Shown here one piece after another: positions 17,132 to 24,526 of a stretch of 36,460 nucleotides of DNA (position 1 is its first letter; every line of letters starts with the position of its first letter). The stretch is from Gammaproteobacteria bacterium (lineage in GTDB: Bacteria; Pseudomonadota; Gammaproteobacteria; Steroidobacterales; Woeseiaceae): assembly GCA_029884455.1 (NCBI GenBank), contig JAOUHU010000029.1, positions 1-36,460 on the forward strand, in the 5' to 3' direction. Position numbers and translations under genes: made by a program. The notes below the pieces were generated by a model. The model did no database searches. It was not told where the DNA came from and was given only the letters and a program-made list of their open reading frames with translations.

Positions 17132-17979
17132 AGAAACTGCTACTGTTGATTCTGATCGCGCCGGCGGCAGTGTTGGCCTGGGGCGGAACCGGGCATCGGG
17201 TCGTGTGCGAAATCGCCTACCAGGAATTGCAGCCCGAGGCACGTGCCGAGCTCGACCGTTTGCTGACGCTCGACCCCGATTTCGACAACTTCGCGGACTC
17301 CTGCCTGTTCGCTGACAAGCCTGAGGTTATTCGGCCGATCGATCACTACATCAACCTGCCACGTTCGACGATTGCGATCAGCACTGGCGAATGCCCGCTG
17401 GCGCAAAGCTGTGTGACCGCGGCAATTCAGCAAGACACTCTCGTGCTGCGCGACCCGGAGTCCAGCGATGCGCAGAAACTGCTCGCGGTGAAACTGCTCG
17501 GTCACTGGGTAGGGGATATACATCAGCCGCTACATGTCTCCTTCCGCGACGATCGCGGTGCCAACAGCATCGATGTAAATCTCGACATGGAGTGGCCTAA
17601 TTTTCACGGTGTCTGGGATGGTGAGATTCTGAGCTTCAACCGCGGTGGTGATTTCCGGCAGATCGCGGCGCGACTCGGCGCGCAGATATCGAATTCGCAG
17701 CGCGCGGCCTGGCGGCATGACTCGGTGGTCGAATGGGCCAACGAATCCTTTCAGATCACGATCGCGCCGGCAACGCGCTACTGCGTCCGGCAGCAGGGCG
17801 CCTGCTGGTACAGCGCAGACAATATGATCCTCGATGAGGGTGAACAGCGTCGCCTGCAGGACATCAGCAACAGCTACCTGCGTCGCCACGGGCCGCTGGT
17901 TGAGCTGCGCCTGCAACAGGCGGGTGTCAGGCTCGCGCAGCTGCTCAACGAATCATTCACTACGAGGACAGAAGAATGA
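17128..17979 (+). CDS. Secreted S1/P1-type zinc nuclease
   Basis: A 283-residue secreted nuclease of the S1/P1 family, which degrades single-stranded DNA and RNA using three zinc ions. The signal peptide (residues 1-17) ends just before W18, whose free amino group is the characteristic first zinc ligand, followed by H23 in WGGTGH. Other ligand motifs are visible in order: FADSC, IDHYINLP, LLGHWVGDIHQPLH and FHGVWDGEIL. The start overlaps the upstream Rieske stop, so it is translationally coupled. A nutritional role in scavenging phosphate or nucleosides is plausible. It ends 10 bases from the convergent mtrB-like gene, with no visible terminator hairpin. Confidence 0.9.
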   Translation: MKKLLLLILIAPAAVLAWGGTGHRVVCEIAYQELQPEARAELDRLLTLDPDFDNFADSCLFADKPEVIRPIDHYINLPRSTIAISTGECPLAQSCVTAAIQQDTLVLRDPESSDAQKLLAVKLLGHWVGDIHQPLHVSFRDDRGANSIDVNLDMEWPNFHGVWDGEILSFNRGGDFRQIAARLGAQISNSQRAAWRHDSVVEWANESFQITIAPATRYCVRQQGACWYSADNMILDEGEQRRLQDISNSYLRRHGPLVELRLQQAGVRLAQLLNESFTTRTEE

Positions 17980-17989
17980 GTAAAGTCAG

Positions 17990-20104
17990 TCAGTTGTTGA
18001 TTCGATAACGGAAACTGATTCCCGCAATAAACACATCGTCATCGTAAGGCGTCGCGCCAAGGCTGAGTACCACCGGGATAGTTGCGGGCGCAACGCCTTG
18101 CAGCGCCCAGTCCTCGGTGCTGAAGCTCTGGTAACGCAGCTCGAGGTTGACTTCGAGGTGCTCGGATCGCTGGTAGGAGAGGGTAGCCCGAAGCTGATCA
18201 AAATCGCTCAGTAACTTCGGAAATTCTGTTCCGCCGGAGTTCATGGTGTCGATTGTGATCCGGGAGTCGCCGGAGGAGCGCGTGTAGTCGAACTTCAGAT
18301 CAAACTTGTCCGCGATGCTGTTCAGCGTGAGGCCGGCACCAACTGTCGAGAAATCGTCATCGCCTGTTGCGCGCCAATCGGCCGCGCCTGAGGCTTCGCT
18401 GCCGGACTGATCCGAAGACAGGTTGTCGAACCCGATGTTCAGGTAGACGGTCGCCCGGTCCGTGACCAGCCAGTTTGCGTCGGCGCCAAAACGGATTTGC
18501 TCGCCGCCAGTCAGGCCAAGTTGCGAGTTCGTATAGGTGTCTTCTGCGTACAAGCTATCGAACACAATAGACAGCGGCAGGTCAGGCGGCGAGTAGCTCA
18601 GTGATATCTCGCCGAACTCGCGGTAGCGATAGGCCAGGTTGTACTTTCTGAGCAGCGGGTTTTGTCCGAGCGTCGCAGCAAATATCTCGTCATAACGATC
18701 GACATCACGCCTCGATGTGCCGCCACGTGCATCCAGTTCCAAAGTCTGCAGTGGTCGCCATCGGATCCGGCCCCAGCCCGTGTCCTCGCTGTGTTCGGCG
18801 ACCTCCTGAAAGTCGTAGTCCTTGTCGATGCGGTCATAGCCGGCCGAAACGCGGAGCGTGTCGAACAGTCTGTATTCGGCGCTTGCGCGCAGCGTGTCGT
18901 GCGTAAAACTGTACGGCACATTCAATTCCAGCTCGCCGCTCACGAAGCTGTCCGCGATGACTCGATTCCAGAGGTCCCGCGCGGTCTTGTTGTCGCGTTC
19001 ATCGTGGCGATAGCTCAGCCGGATTTTCGTCCGCGTGAACGGGCTTGCGGTGAATGCAAATGCGAGCCGGCTTGTATCAATGCCACCGTCCAGGTCCGAT
19101 CTCGGCAGTGCTGCGGTGGAGAGAAGAGGATTGCTGCTGTAGGCAAGAAACGGTTCCGTCTGCTCAATCTCGCCGAAGGCCGCCGACAGACTGGCGTGCG
19201 CGTTGTACGCGGGAAATGCGTACGCCGCCGACAAGGTCAGTTGCTGGAATCGGTTGTCTGGCGGCGCCGCGAGGGTCGCAAATTCGGCTCCTGCTGCAGT
19301 GGTGAATGGATGTTGCCAGCCAAAACCGGTCTGGCCATTGTCGAAATCGGACAGGTACCAGCCGAGCGCGAGCGTCAGGCTGTCTTTTGCGTAGCGAATG
19401 CCAAGGTCCACCTCGTCGGTGGCGTAGTCAATGCGAACCGGCAACAACGCCGCGTTCGTATAATACGAGCCGCCGATAATCTTGCTGCCTTCCTGTTGTT
19501 GGCGGCGGTAGTCGGCGGACAGCTTCCAGTTTGAGCCCGGCAGGTAGTTTCCGCCGATCTCGTAATAACTTCGATCACTTGCAATCGCCTGCGAGCTGAG
19601 CGTGGTGTCCAGGCTCGAAAAGCCACTGGTGTCTGCCGCGGATACCCAGCTTGCCGGCAAGGACAGGTCGCCGCCTGATGCGTCGAAGATCGTCGTTGTC
19701 GTGTTGAATTGGCGTCGCGGCAACTCTCGGTAGGCGAGGCGGTAGTCGAACCGGCCGGACTTCGCACCTTCGATGGCGGCGGATCTCGATTCCAGGCCGA
19801 GATCCTCGAGTGTCCAGCGCAAACTATGGCCGTCCCGGGTGTAGGCGCCGTCGCCGCCGAGATCCGCGTAAACGCCAGCTTCGTCATAGCCGGTCGCGTC
19901 GCCAAGGTAGGCGGAATCCTCGCTGACGTTGGTCGCGCCGACCTCGTAGTCGCCGTGGTAGCCGGACTGGAACGGGCAGAACTCGCAAATCCACTCGCTG
20001 GTATCGACGGACTGTGCGCCTGCGCCGGGGGCTGCCAGGGCCATGACGAGGATGGCGCCGGGGCCAGCTGCAATTCGGGCAAGTTTAGGCTGCTGCAGTT
20101 TCAT
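17990..20104 (-). CDS. mtrB: MtrB/PioB-family outer-membrane beta-barrel
   Basis: A 704-residue outer-membrane porin of the decaheme-associated MtrB/PioB family. The protein starts with a signal peptide (about residues 1-30) and soon after carries the family CXXC motif, C40-EF-C43, in EWICEFCPF. The rest is a long series of alternating amphipathic strands rich in Y, R and D, as expected of a 26-28-stranded barrel. Such barrels sheath the periplasmic MtrA cytochrome so electrons cross the outer membrane to an MtrC-type surface cytochrome. Its ATG overlaps the stop of the upstream decaheme gene (ATGA), so the two are coupled. The usual order mtrC-mtrA-mtrB is kept. Confidence 0.88.
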   Translation of the reverse strand: MKLQQPKLARIAAGPGAILVMALAAPGAGAQSVDTSEWICEFCPFQSGYHGDYEVGATNVSEDSAYLGDATGYDEAGVYADLGGDGAYTRDGHSLRWTLEDLGLESRSAAIEGAKSGRFDYRLAYRELPRRQFNTTTTIFDASGGDLSLPASWVSAADTSGFSSLDTTLSSQAIASDRSYYEIGGNYLPGSNWKLSADYRRQQQEGSKIIGGSYYTNAALLPVRIDYATDEVDLGIRYAKDSLTLALGWYLSDFDNGQTGFGWQHPFTTAAGAEFATLAAPPDNRFQQLTLSAAYAFPAYNAHASLSAAFGEIEQTEPFLAYSSNPLLSTAALPRSDLDGGIDTSRLAFAFTASPFTRTKIRLSYRHDERDNKTARDLWNRVIADSFVSGELELNVPYSFTHDTLRASAEYRLFDTLRVSAGYDRIDKDYDFQEVAEHSEDTGWGRIRWRPLQTLELDARGGTSRRDVDRYDEIFAATLGQNPLLRKYNLAYRYREFGEISLSYSPPDLPLSIVFDSLYAEDTYTNSQLGLTGGEQIRFGADANWLVTDRATVYLNIGFDNLSSDQSGSEASGAADWRATGDDDFSTVGAGLTLNSIADKFDLKFDYTRSSGDSRITIDTMNSGGTEFPKLLSDFDQLRATLSYQRSEHLEVNLELRYQSFSTEDWALQGVAPATIPVVLSLGATPYDDDVFIAGISFRYRINN

Positions 20105-21036
20105 CGTGTCAGTTTCGTGCCGGACGGGTGATTGGAACCGTGTACCTGCGAATGGCAATTCATGCAGCCCTGAGCAAGCAGGTAGCGGGACGGCATTGCG
20201 GACGCCAGCCCGTCGTCTTCGTAGGCCACAGACGGGTGCCCGTCCTGCGAGTGACAGCCCTGGCACAGCAGCGGCGCGCGTTGCGTCAACATACCTGGAT
20301 GGTTGGAACCATGCGGGGCGTGGCACAGCCCGCAATCCTCGCTGACCGGGGCGTGCTCCCAGAGATACGGACCGCGCTTGTCGGCGTGGCACTGATAGCA
20401 GGTATCGTTCAGCGTAACCCGCGCCAGCTGCGCCGCGACGGTATCGCCGTGCATGCCGTGGCAGGCCGTGCAGCTCATCTTTTCTTCGAACAGCGGGTGC
20501 GCGAAGGCCTTAAGGGTCTCGTTCTTTTGCAGCTGGTGGCATGCTGCGCAAACCTCGGCTTGTGTCGAGGTCTGGGTTACAGCGTCGACGCGAGCGTGGC
20601 TCTGGTGGCAGTCGGCGCAGGAGACCTCGTCGAAAGCGTGCGCACCGGCGTGCCAGCCAATGCCAACATCGCTCGCATGACAATCCATACACATGCTGTT
20701 TTCGACCTCGACAGCGGTATTGTCGCGCTCGTTGAAGTAAATCAGCGGTGGACGCTCCGCGCCGCGCCGCACCCGGCCCGCGTGCGTGTCTCCCGGTCCG
20801 TGACAGGCCTCGCACTGCAGCTGGCCGTGGCCGAACGGGCTGCGGGGATCCAACGGTACCGCGTGCGCTGTCGCGAAAATCGCCAGCGCCGCGGCGTCCT
20901 CATGACACGACAGGCAGGTATCAGCGCCTTTGCGTGTGTACTTGGACACGGTCTCCTCGCCAGACTGGGCATGGAGCGCCAAGGGCGCTGACGCGAGCAG
21001 CGCCACGGCAAGGTATTTCAGGATGTTCGCCCTCAT
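20101..21036 (-). CDS. mtrA: MtrA/DmsE-family periplasmic decaheme cytochrome c
   Basis: A 311-residue periplasmic cytochrome with a signal peptide (about residues 1-24) and ten CXXCH haem-binding motifs: CLSCH, CEACH, CMDCH, CADCH, CAACH, CTACH, CYQCH, CGLCH, CQGCH and CMNCH. Length and haem number match MtrA/DmsE/PioA, the haem wire that sits inside the MtrB barrel. The ATG at 21036 gives a standard signal peptide. A TTG at 21075 overlapping the upstream stop (TTGA) would add 13 residues and cannot be excluded. Gene order and the neighbours on both sides support a role in outer-membrane electron transfer rather than a soluble reductase. Confidence 0.92.
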   Translation of the reverse strand: MRANILKYLAVALLASAPLALHAQSGEETVSKYTRKGADTCLSCHEDAAALAIFATAHAVPLDPRSPFGHGQLQCEACHGPGDTHAGRVRRGAERPPLIYFNERDNTAVEVENSMCMDCHASDVGIGWHAGAHAFDEVSCADCHQSHARVDAVTQTSTQAEVCAACHQLQKNETLKAFAHPLFEEKMSCTACHGMHGDTVAAQLARVTLNDTCYQCHADKRGPYLWEHAPVSEDCGLCHAPHGSNHPGMLTQRAPLLCQGCHSQDGHPSVAYEDDGLASAMPSRYLLAQGCMNCHSQVHGSNHPSGTKLTR

Positions 21037-21071
21037 GCCGCTGCCAATGCGCCGATAAGGCTCCGCGTTCT

Positions 21072-23330
21072 TCAATTAAACTCGAAGTCGCCCACGCCAT
21101 GCATGACGCCCACATCCGCCGTACGGCCGGGGCCATGACACAGCACACAGGTCTCGACCCCGGAGGAAATCAGCGTAGCGTCTGCCGCCTTGGTCGCGTT
21201 GAAATCGCCGCCATTCTGTTTCATGTGTTCGGCCGCCAGGAAGCCGGTGTGGCATGCCGAGCAGGTAGACGCATTCGGAGAAACAACGACGTCGTCGGTT
21301 GGCGTCGATGTATTGTTGGCGTCCACCGTCGTGCCGAGAATCTCGCCTGGCTCGACCGGATAATACTGGCCGGGCAGGTGGCAGCCCTCGCAGTTGTTCA
21401 GGCGGCCCGGATACACGACATCAAAATACGGGTGCGCCGAGTTGCCAAAACCGCACAAACCAACATTGCCGCTGTGAATACCGTGAATCATGTTTTTGAA
21501 GTCAAGTGCCTGGTCGTCGGCGCCCAGGTTATTGACGCAGGCGCTGCCGGCAACGCGCCGACTGATGTCCGTCGCGTTCGGATTGTGGCACAACACGCAG
21601 ACCGCCGGATTGTCGGTGCGATTATTACCGTGCAAGGAGAGCTGCTTGTGGCAGTCCTGGCATTTTTCGATGGCGACCGCATTGCGCCGCGGTGCTGCAG
21701 CGGCACCGTTTACGCCGAAATACGCGACTGCAGTGGTAACCGCCACGCGGTCGGTGCTGCCCGCGATGACGCCATTTTCATTCAGGTCCATACCCGGGTG
21801 GCCTTCGAGTGCGACCCCGATCGAGCCGGTCAGGCCTGCTGGCAGACCGCTCGATGACACGGCCGTGAATATTCCGTCGCCGTCGGTATCAGTACCTGCG
21901 CCGCCGCATCCGGCACCGAGCGCATTAATGCCAAGTGGCGCGGCATTCGATGTGCCGGCTCCGGTATTGCGGTAGTCGTCGGTGGTCCAGCCGATATCGA
22001 TCGCGAGCCGGCTGGTGCCGTCGGCGCAGGCCGTGAACTCGGGGTCGTTGGCGATATCGTAACGCACGCCACTGGCATCGCTGACCGAATAATCGACTTC
22101 CAGCGGCGCACCGCCGGCGACGACATTTCTCACCGCTTCGACCTTGAAAACAAAGTTCTGGCTGGCTTCGAGGCCGGGAATGCGGTGAATCTCCTGCACC
22201 CGCACCAGCTTGCCGTCGCTGTTGGTCACGGTCGCTGTTTCGCCATGGCAATCGAGGCACTGCGTGTCGTCAGCGAAATTGAAACCTCCGGGATGCATGC
22301 CGTTCTCGATCGCGTAATCATGGCTGCCATTACCGGCATTGCCATCGTCGTAGTGGCAGGTACCGCAGGCTGCACGGTTTGCCACGAGACGCCAGTTGCT
22401 GGCCTGCGGCGTGTCGGCATCACTTTCCTGGTGGCAGGTCTGGCAGTTGCGAACGTCCTGCGTCCACTCAATATCGGAAAAGTCGTGCACTGTGCCACCG
22501 AAACCGATGATTATGTAGCCGTCACGGCCGGAATGAATGTTGTGTACCAGGGCCTTCAAATCCACGGTATTGCCACTGTCACCGTCGATCGAGTGCGGGT
22601 TGTGGCAGGTGACACAGTAGGTCACGTCGGTACGCGGGCCACCGTGAAAATTGAGTACGTCGTGGCAGGCGTTGCAGGTATCGTTATCAACGATGTTACG
22701 CGTGAATACTGGTGCGCCACCGGCCGGTACGAAATCATAGATGCCGTTGGACGAAATCGGCGCCTGGCCGCGTATTTCGACGCCGAGCCTGTGGGTCTTG
22801 AGCGCGTCGTAGACAGGCGCGCCCGGGTACGCGGTCAGCGCCTGTGCAAAGGTGTACTGGTAACTGCCGTCGCCATTGTCGATGAACCTGGCGCTGGACG
22901 CAGTTTCAGTGTTGCCCTGCGCATTCGGGATACCGCCGCTGCTGCGCGTAATATAGTTTTGCCATTCGCTCGAGGCGCCGCTGCCCGGCGCCGAGTCCGA
23001 AAGCTGTGCGAGCACAAACCGGATATCGCCGGCCGGCAGGCCGACAAGGCCCTGGGTGAGGTCATTGGTCAGGCGTAGCTGGACCACCGGCGCACCGCCG
23101 CCCGCGGGCACGGTAACGCTGGTTACGGAAATGTTAATGCGCTCGGCACTATCGACCGGCACGCCACCGGTTCCACCGGTCGGGCCCGGAGGGCCCGGGG
23201 GGCCGGCGTTTCCGGGGGGACCACCGGGCCCGGCAGCGCCATCCTTGCCGTCGTCACCGGAGCAGCCGAACAGCAGCGTAGCCATTATTGTTAGTAGGGC
23301 CAGGCGAACAATACCGCAACGATGACTCAT
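21072..23330 (-). CDS. mtrC: OmcA/MtrC-family decaheme surface lipoprotein
   Basis: A 752-residue outer-surface cytochrome. The N-terminus is a lipoprotein signal with C23 in LLFGC, immediately followed by eleven perfect G-X-Y triplets (residues 25-57), a collagen-like tether. Ten CXXCH motifs follow in two groups of five: CNACH, CVTCH, CQTCH, CGTCH, CLDCH, then CQDCH, CVLCH, CEGCH, CSACH, CVLCH. A beta-rich stretch lies between them, matching the split-domain layout of OmcA/MtrC proteins that pass electrons to minerals, shuttles or partners outside the cell. The start is backed by AGGAA six bases upstream. It heads the minus-strand mtrCAB operon. Extra cysteine pairs outside the haem motifs may form disulfides. 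Confidence 0.92.
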   Translation of the reverse strand: MSHRCGIVRLALLTIMATLLFGCSGDDGKDGAAGPGGPPGNAGPPGPPGPTGGTGGVPVDSAERINISVTSVTVPAGGGAPVVQLRLTNDLTQGLVGLPAGDIRFVLAQLSDSAPGSGASSEWQNYITRSSGGIPNAQGNTETASSARFIDNGDGSYQYTFAQALTAYPGAPVYDALKTHRLGVEIRGQAPISSNGIYDFVPAGGAPVFTRNIVDNDTCNACHDVLNFHGGPRTDVTYCVTCHNPHSIDGDSGNTVDLKALVHNIHSGRDGYIIIGFGGTVHDFSDIEWTQDVRNCQTCHQESDADTPQASNWRLVANRAACGTCHYDDGNAGNGSHDYAIENGMHPGGFNFADDTQCLDCHGETATVTNSDGKLVRVQEIHRIPGLEASQNFVFKVEAVRNVVAGGAPLEVDYSVSDASGVRYDIANDPEFTACADGTSRLAIDIGWTTDDYRNTGAGTSNAAPLGINALGAGCGGAGTDTDGDGIFTAVSSSGLPAGLTGSIGVALEGHPGMDLNENGVIAGSTDRVAVTTAVAYFGVNGAAAAPRRNAVAIEKCQDCHKQLSLHGNNRTDNPAVCVLCHNPNATDISRRVAGSACVNNLGADDQALDFKNMIHGIHSGNVGLCGFGNSAHPYFDVVYPGRLNNCEGCHLPGQYYPVEPGEILGTTVDANNTSTPTDDVVVSPNASTCSACHTGFLAAEHMKQNGGDFNATKAADATLISSGVETCVLCHGPGRTADVGVMHGVGDFEFN
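23160..23258 (-). repeat. Collagen-like G-X-Y tract in MtrC
   Basis: Eleven consecutive triplets begin with glycine, directly after the lipidated cysteine: GDD GKD GAA, then GPG GPP GNA, GPP GPP GPT, and finally GGT GGV. At DNA level this is a G/C-rich imperfect repeat. It probably acts as an extended stalk between the membrane anchor and the haem domain. Confidence 0.85.
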
Positions 23331-23463
23331 AAAATTTCCTCAAATTTTCTCGATTATCTTGTCGTACCGGCCAGGATTTCTCCCCCACAGCGTTGATACC
23401 AGATTCAGGGCGTTTTTCTAATTACGGCAAATACTTATAATTTTCGAGTACTGTTACCGATAG

Positions 23464-23491
23464 TTGTCATGCCCGATTTGTGGCATAGAAT
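23464..23491 (+). promoter_or_regulatory. Candidate sigma-70-type promoter for the cytochrome/frd operon
   Basis: TTGTCA (23464-23469) and TAGAAT (23486-23491) are separated by 16 bases, near the sigma-70 consensus, and lie 24 bases before the ATG at 23515. The 184-base divergent region (23331-23514) is clearly AT-richer than the genes around it. A matching promoter for mtrC on the other strand must lie here too, but I could not place it with confidence. Confidence 0.45.
23469..23486. promoter_or_regulatory. Inverted repeat inside promoter spacer, possible operator
   Basis: ATGCC (23469-23473) and GGCAT (23482-23486) form a perfect inverted repeat with an 8-base spacer. It fills the gap between the proposed -35 and -10 boxes, where a bound repressor would block polymerase. 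It does not match the FNR (TTGAT-N4-ATCAA) consensus. The arms are short, so chance is possible. Confidence 0.3.
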
Positions 23492-23514
23492 AACAAACAT
23501 CAGAGGAAAGCTGC

Positions 23515-24123
23515 ATGCAACGAAGACTGGCTTTGCCGATATGCGTGGCGATGTTCTTTGGCAGTGCCGCGATTGCCGAAGAGCTTGACGTCGTAACCGA
23601 GAATTGCAACAGCTGTCATGGCGATAATGGCGTCAGCCAGTGGTCCGACGTACCGACCATCGCCGGCATTGACGCGTTCGTGCACGCGGAAGCGTTGTAC
23701 ACCTATCGCGATGAGGCGCGTCCCTGCGCGGAGAGCAAGTACCGCCAGGGCGATACGGATCGGCCGCCGACGAGGATGTGTGACATCGCGTCCGAGCTCA
23801 GCGACGACGCCATTGAAGCACTGGCCGAACACTACGCGGCGCTGCCTTTCCGCGCCGCCAGACAGGACTTCGATGCGGCACTCGCCGCGGTCGGCAAGGA
23901 AATCCATGATCGCGATTGCGCCCGCTGCCATTCCGACGGTGGCAGTAACCCCGACGATGAGGCGGGCATTCTCGCCGGCCAATGGATGGACTACCTGCGA
24001 CTCGCGTTCGCAGAATACGCATCCGGAGACCGCGAACAGCTCGAGAAAATGCAGGAAAAGATGGCTCCGCTCAGTGCGGCGGACGTCGAGGCCTTGTTGC
24101 ACTATTACGCCAGCCAGCAGTGA
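23515..24123 (+). CDS. Periplasmic diheme cytochrome c (c4/FccA-like)
   Basis: A 202-residue periplasmic cytochrome with a signal peptide (about residues 1-21) and two class I haem domains, CNSCH at 31-35 and CARCH at 135-139. Segments such as PTIAGIDAFVHAEALYTYRD, LSDDAIEALAEHYAALPF and ILAGQWMDYLRLAF recall cytochrome c4 and the cytochrome subunit of flavocytochrome c sulfide dehydrogenase. No flavoprotein partner is present. It has a strong ribosome binding site (GAGGAAA, about 5-6 bases spacing) and a candidate promoter. It is the first gene of the plus-strand respiratory operon, divergent from mtrCAB, and may shuttle electrons in the periplasm between the NapC-type protein and MtrA. That role is inference. 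Confidence 0.88.
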   Translation: MQRRLALPICVAMFFGSAAIAEELDVVTENCNSCHGDNGVSQWSDVPTIAGIDAFVHAEALYTYRDEARPCAESKYRQGDTDRPPTRMCDIASELSDDAIEALAEHYAALPFRAARQDFDAALAAVGKEIHDRDCARCHSDGGSNPDDEAGILAGQWMDYLRLAFAEYASGDREQLEKMQEKMAPLSAADVEALLHYYASQQ

Positions 24124-24130
24124 GCTTGCT

Positions 24131-24502
24131 GTGACGGATCGGAGCCGTTTGCTGGCTGAGCTTTTCGCGGCGATCGATGCGAAGGATACTGCCGCTTTTT
24201 TGCGCATGCTTTCGCCGACCGCGGTTTTCCGCTTCGGCGCATCACCGCCGGTACAGGGTAAGGATGCGATCGGTGCCGCGGTCGATGCCTTTTTCTCGAG
24301 TATCGCCGCGATACGGCATGAGCTGAAGAATCAGCTCGGGGGCAGCTCGATGCTGGTCTGTGAAGGCGACGTTACCTATACAAGACATGATGGTTCGACG
24401 ATCACCCTGCCGTTCGCGGATTTCTTCGAATTCGACGGCGACCTGATCGATGGCTACCGGATCTACATCGAGATCGCCCCTCTATACGCGCCCAGCTCCT
24501 GA
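24131..24502 (+). CDS. NTF2/SnoaL-like small protein
   Basis: A protein of about 123 residues with the helix-helix-sheet pattern of NTF2/SnoaL-like folds: LLAELFAAIDAKDTAAFLRML, then AVFRFG with PPVQGKDAIGAAVDAFF, ending in strands ITLPFADFFEFDGDLIDGYRIYIE. Start is GTG, 7 bases after the stop of the cytochrome gene. No ATG is available at the expected N-terminus and the ribosome binding site is weak. There is no signal peptide, so it is cytoplasmic. These folds serve as small-molecule-binding or isomerase-like domains; nothing in the sequence fixes a substrate. Its place between two respiratory genes may be incidental or hint at an assembly role. Confidence 0.72.
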   Translation: MTDRSRLLAELFAAIDAKDTAAFLRMLSPTAVFRFGASPPVQGKDAIGAAVDAFFSSIAAIRHELKNQLGGSSMLVCEGDVTYTRHDGSTITLPFADFFEFDGDLIDGYRIYIEIAPLYAPSS

Positions 24503-24526
24503 AATGTTGCGAAATGGTGCCGGTGC

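Noticed and set aside
20748..21857. A 369-codon plus-strand frame across mtrA and mtrC
   Set aside because: Antisense to two decaheme genes whose ten CXXCH motifs each prove the other strand is coding; no signal or domain visible.
22185..23078. A 297-codon plus-strand frame inside mtrC
   Set aside because: Antisense to the decaheme protein; composition rich in V, A and G without domain features.
23394..23412. A TTGAT half-site suggesting an FNR box in the divergent control region
   Set aside because: The second half does not match ATCAA at the required 4-base spacing.
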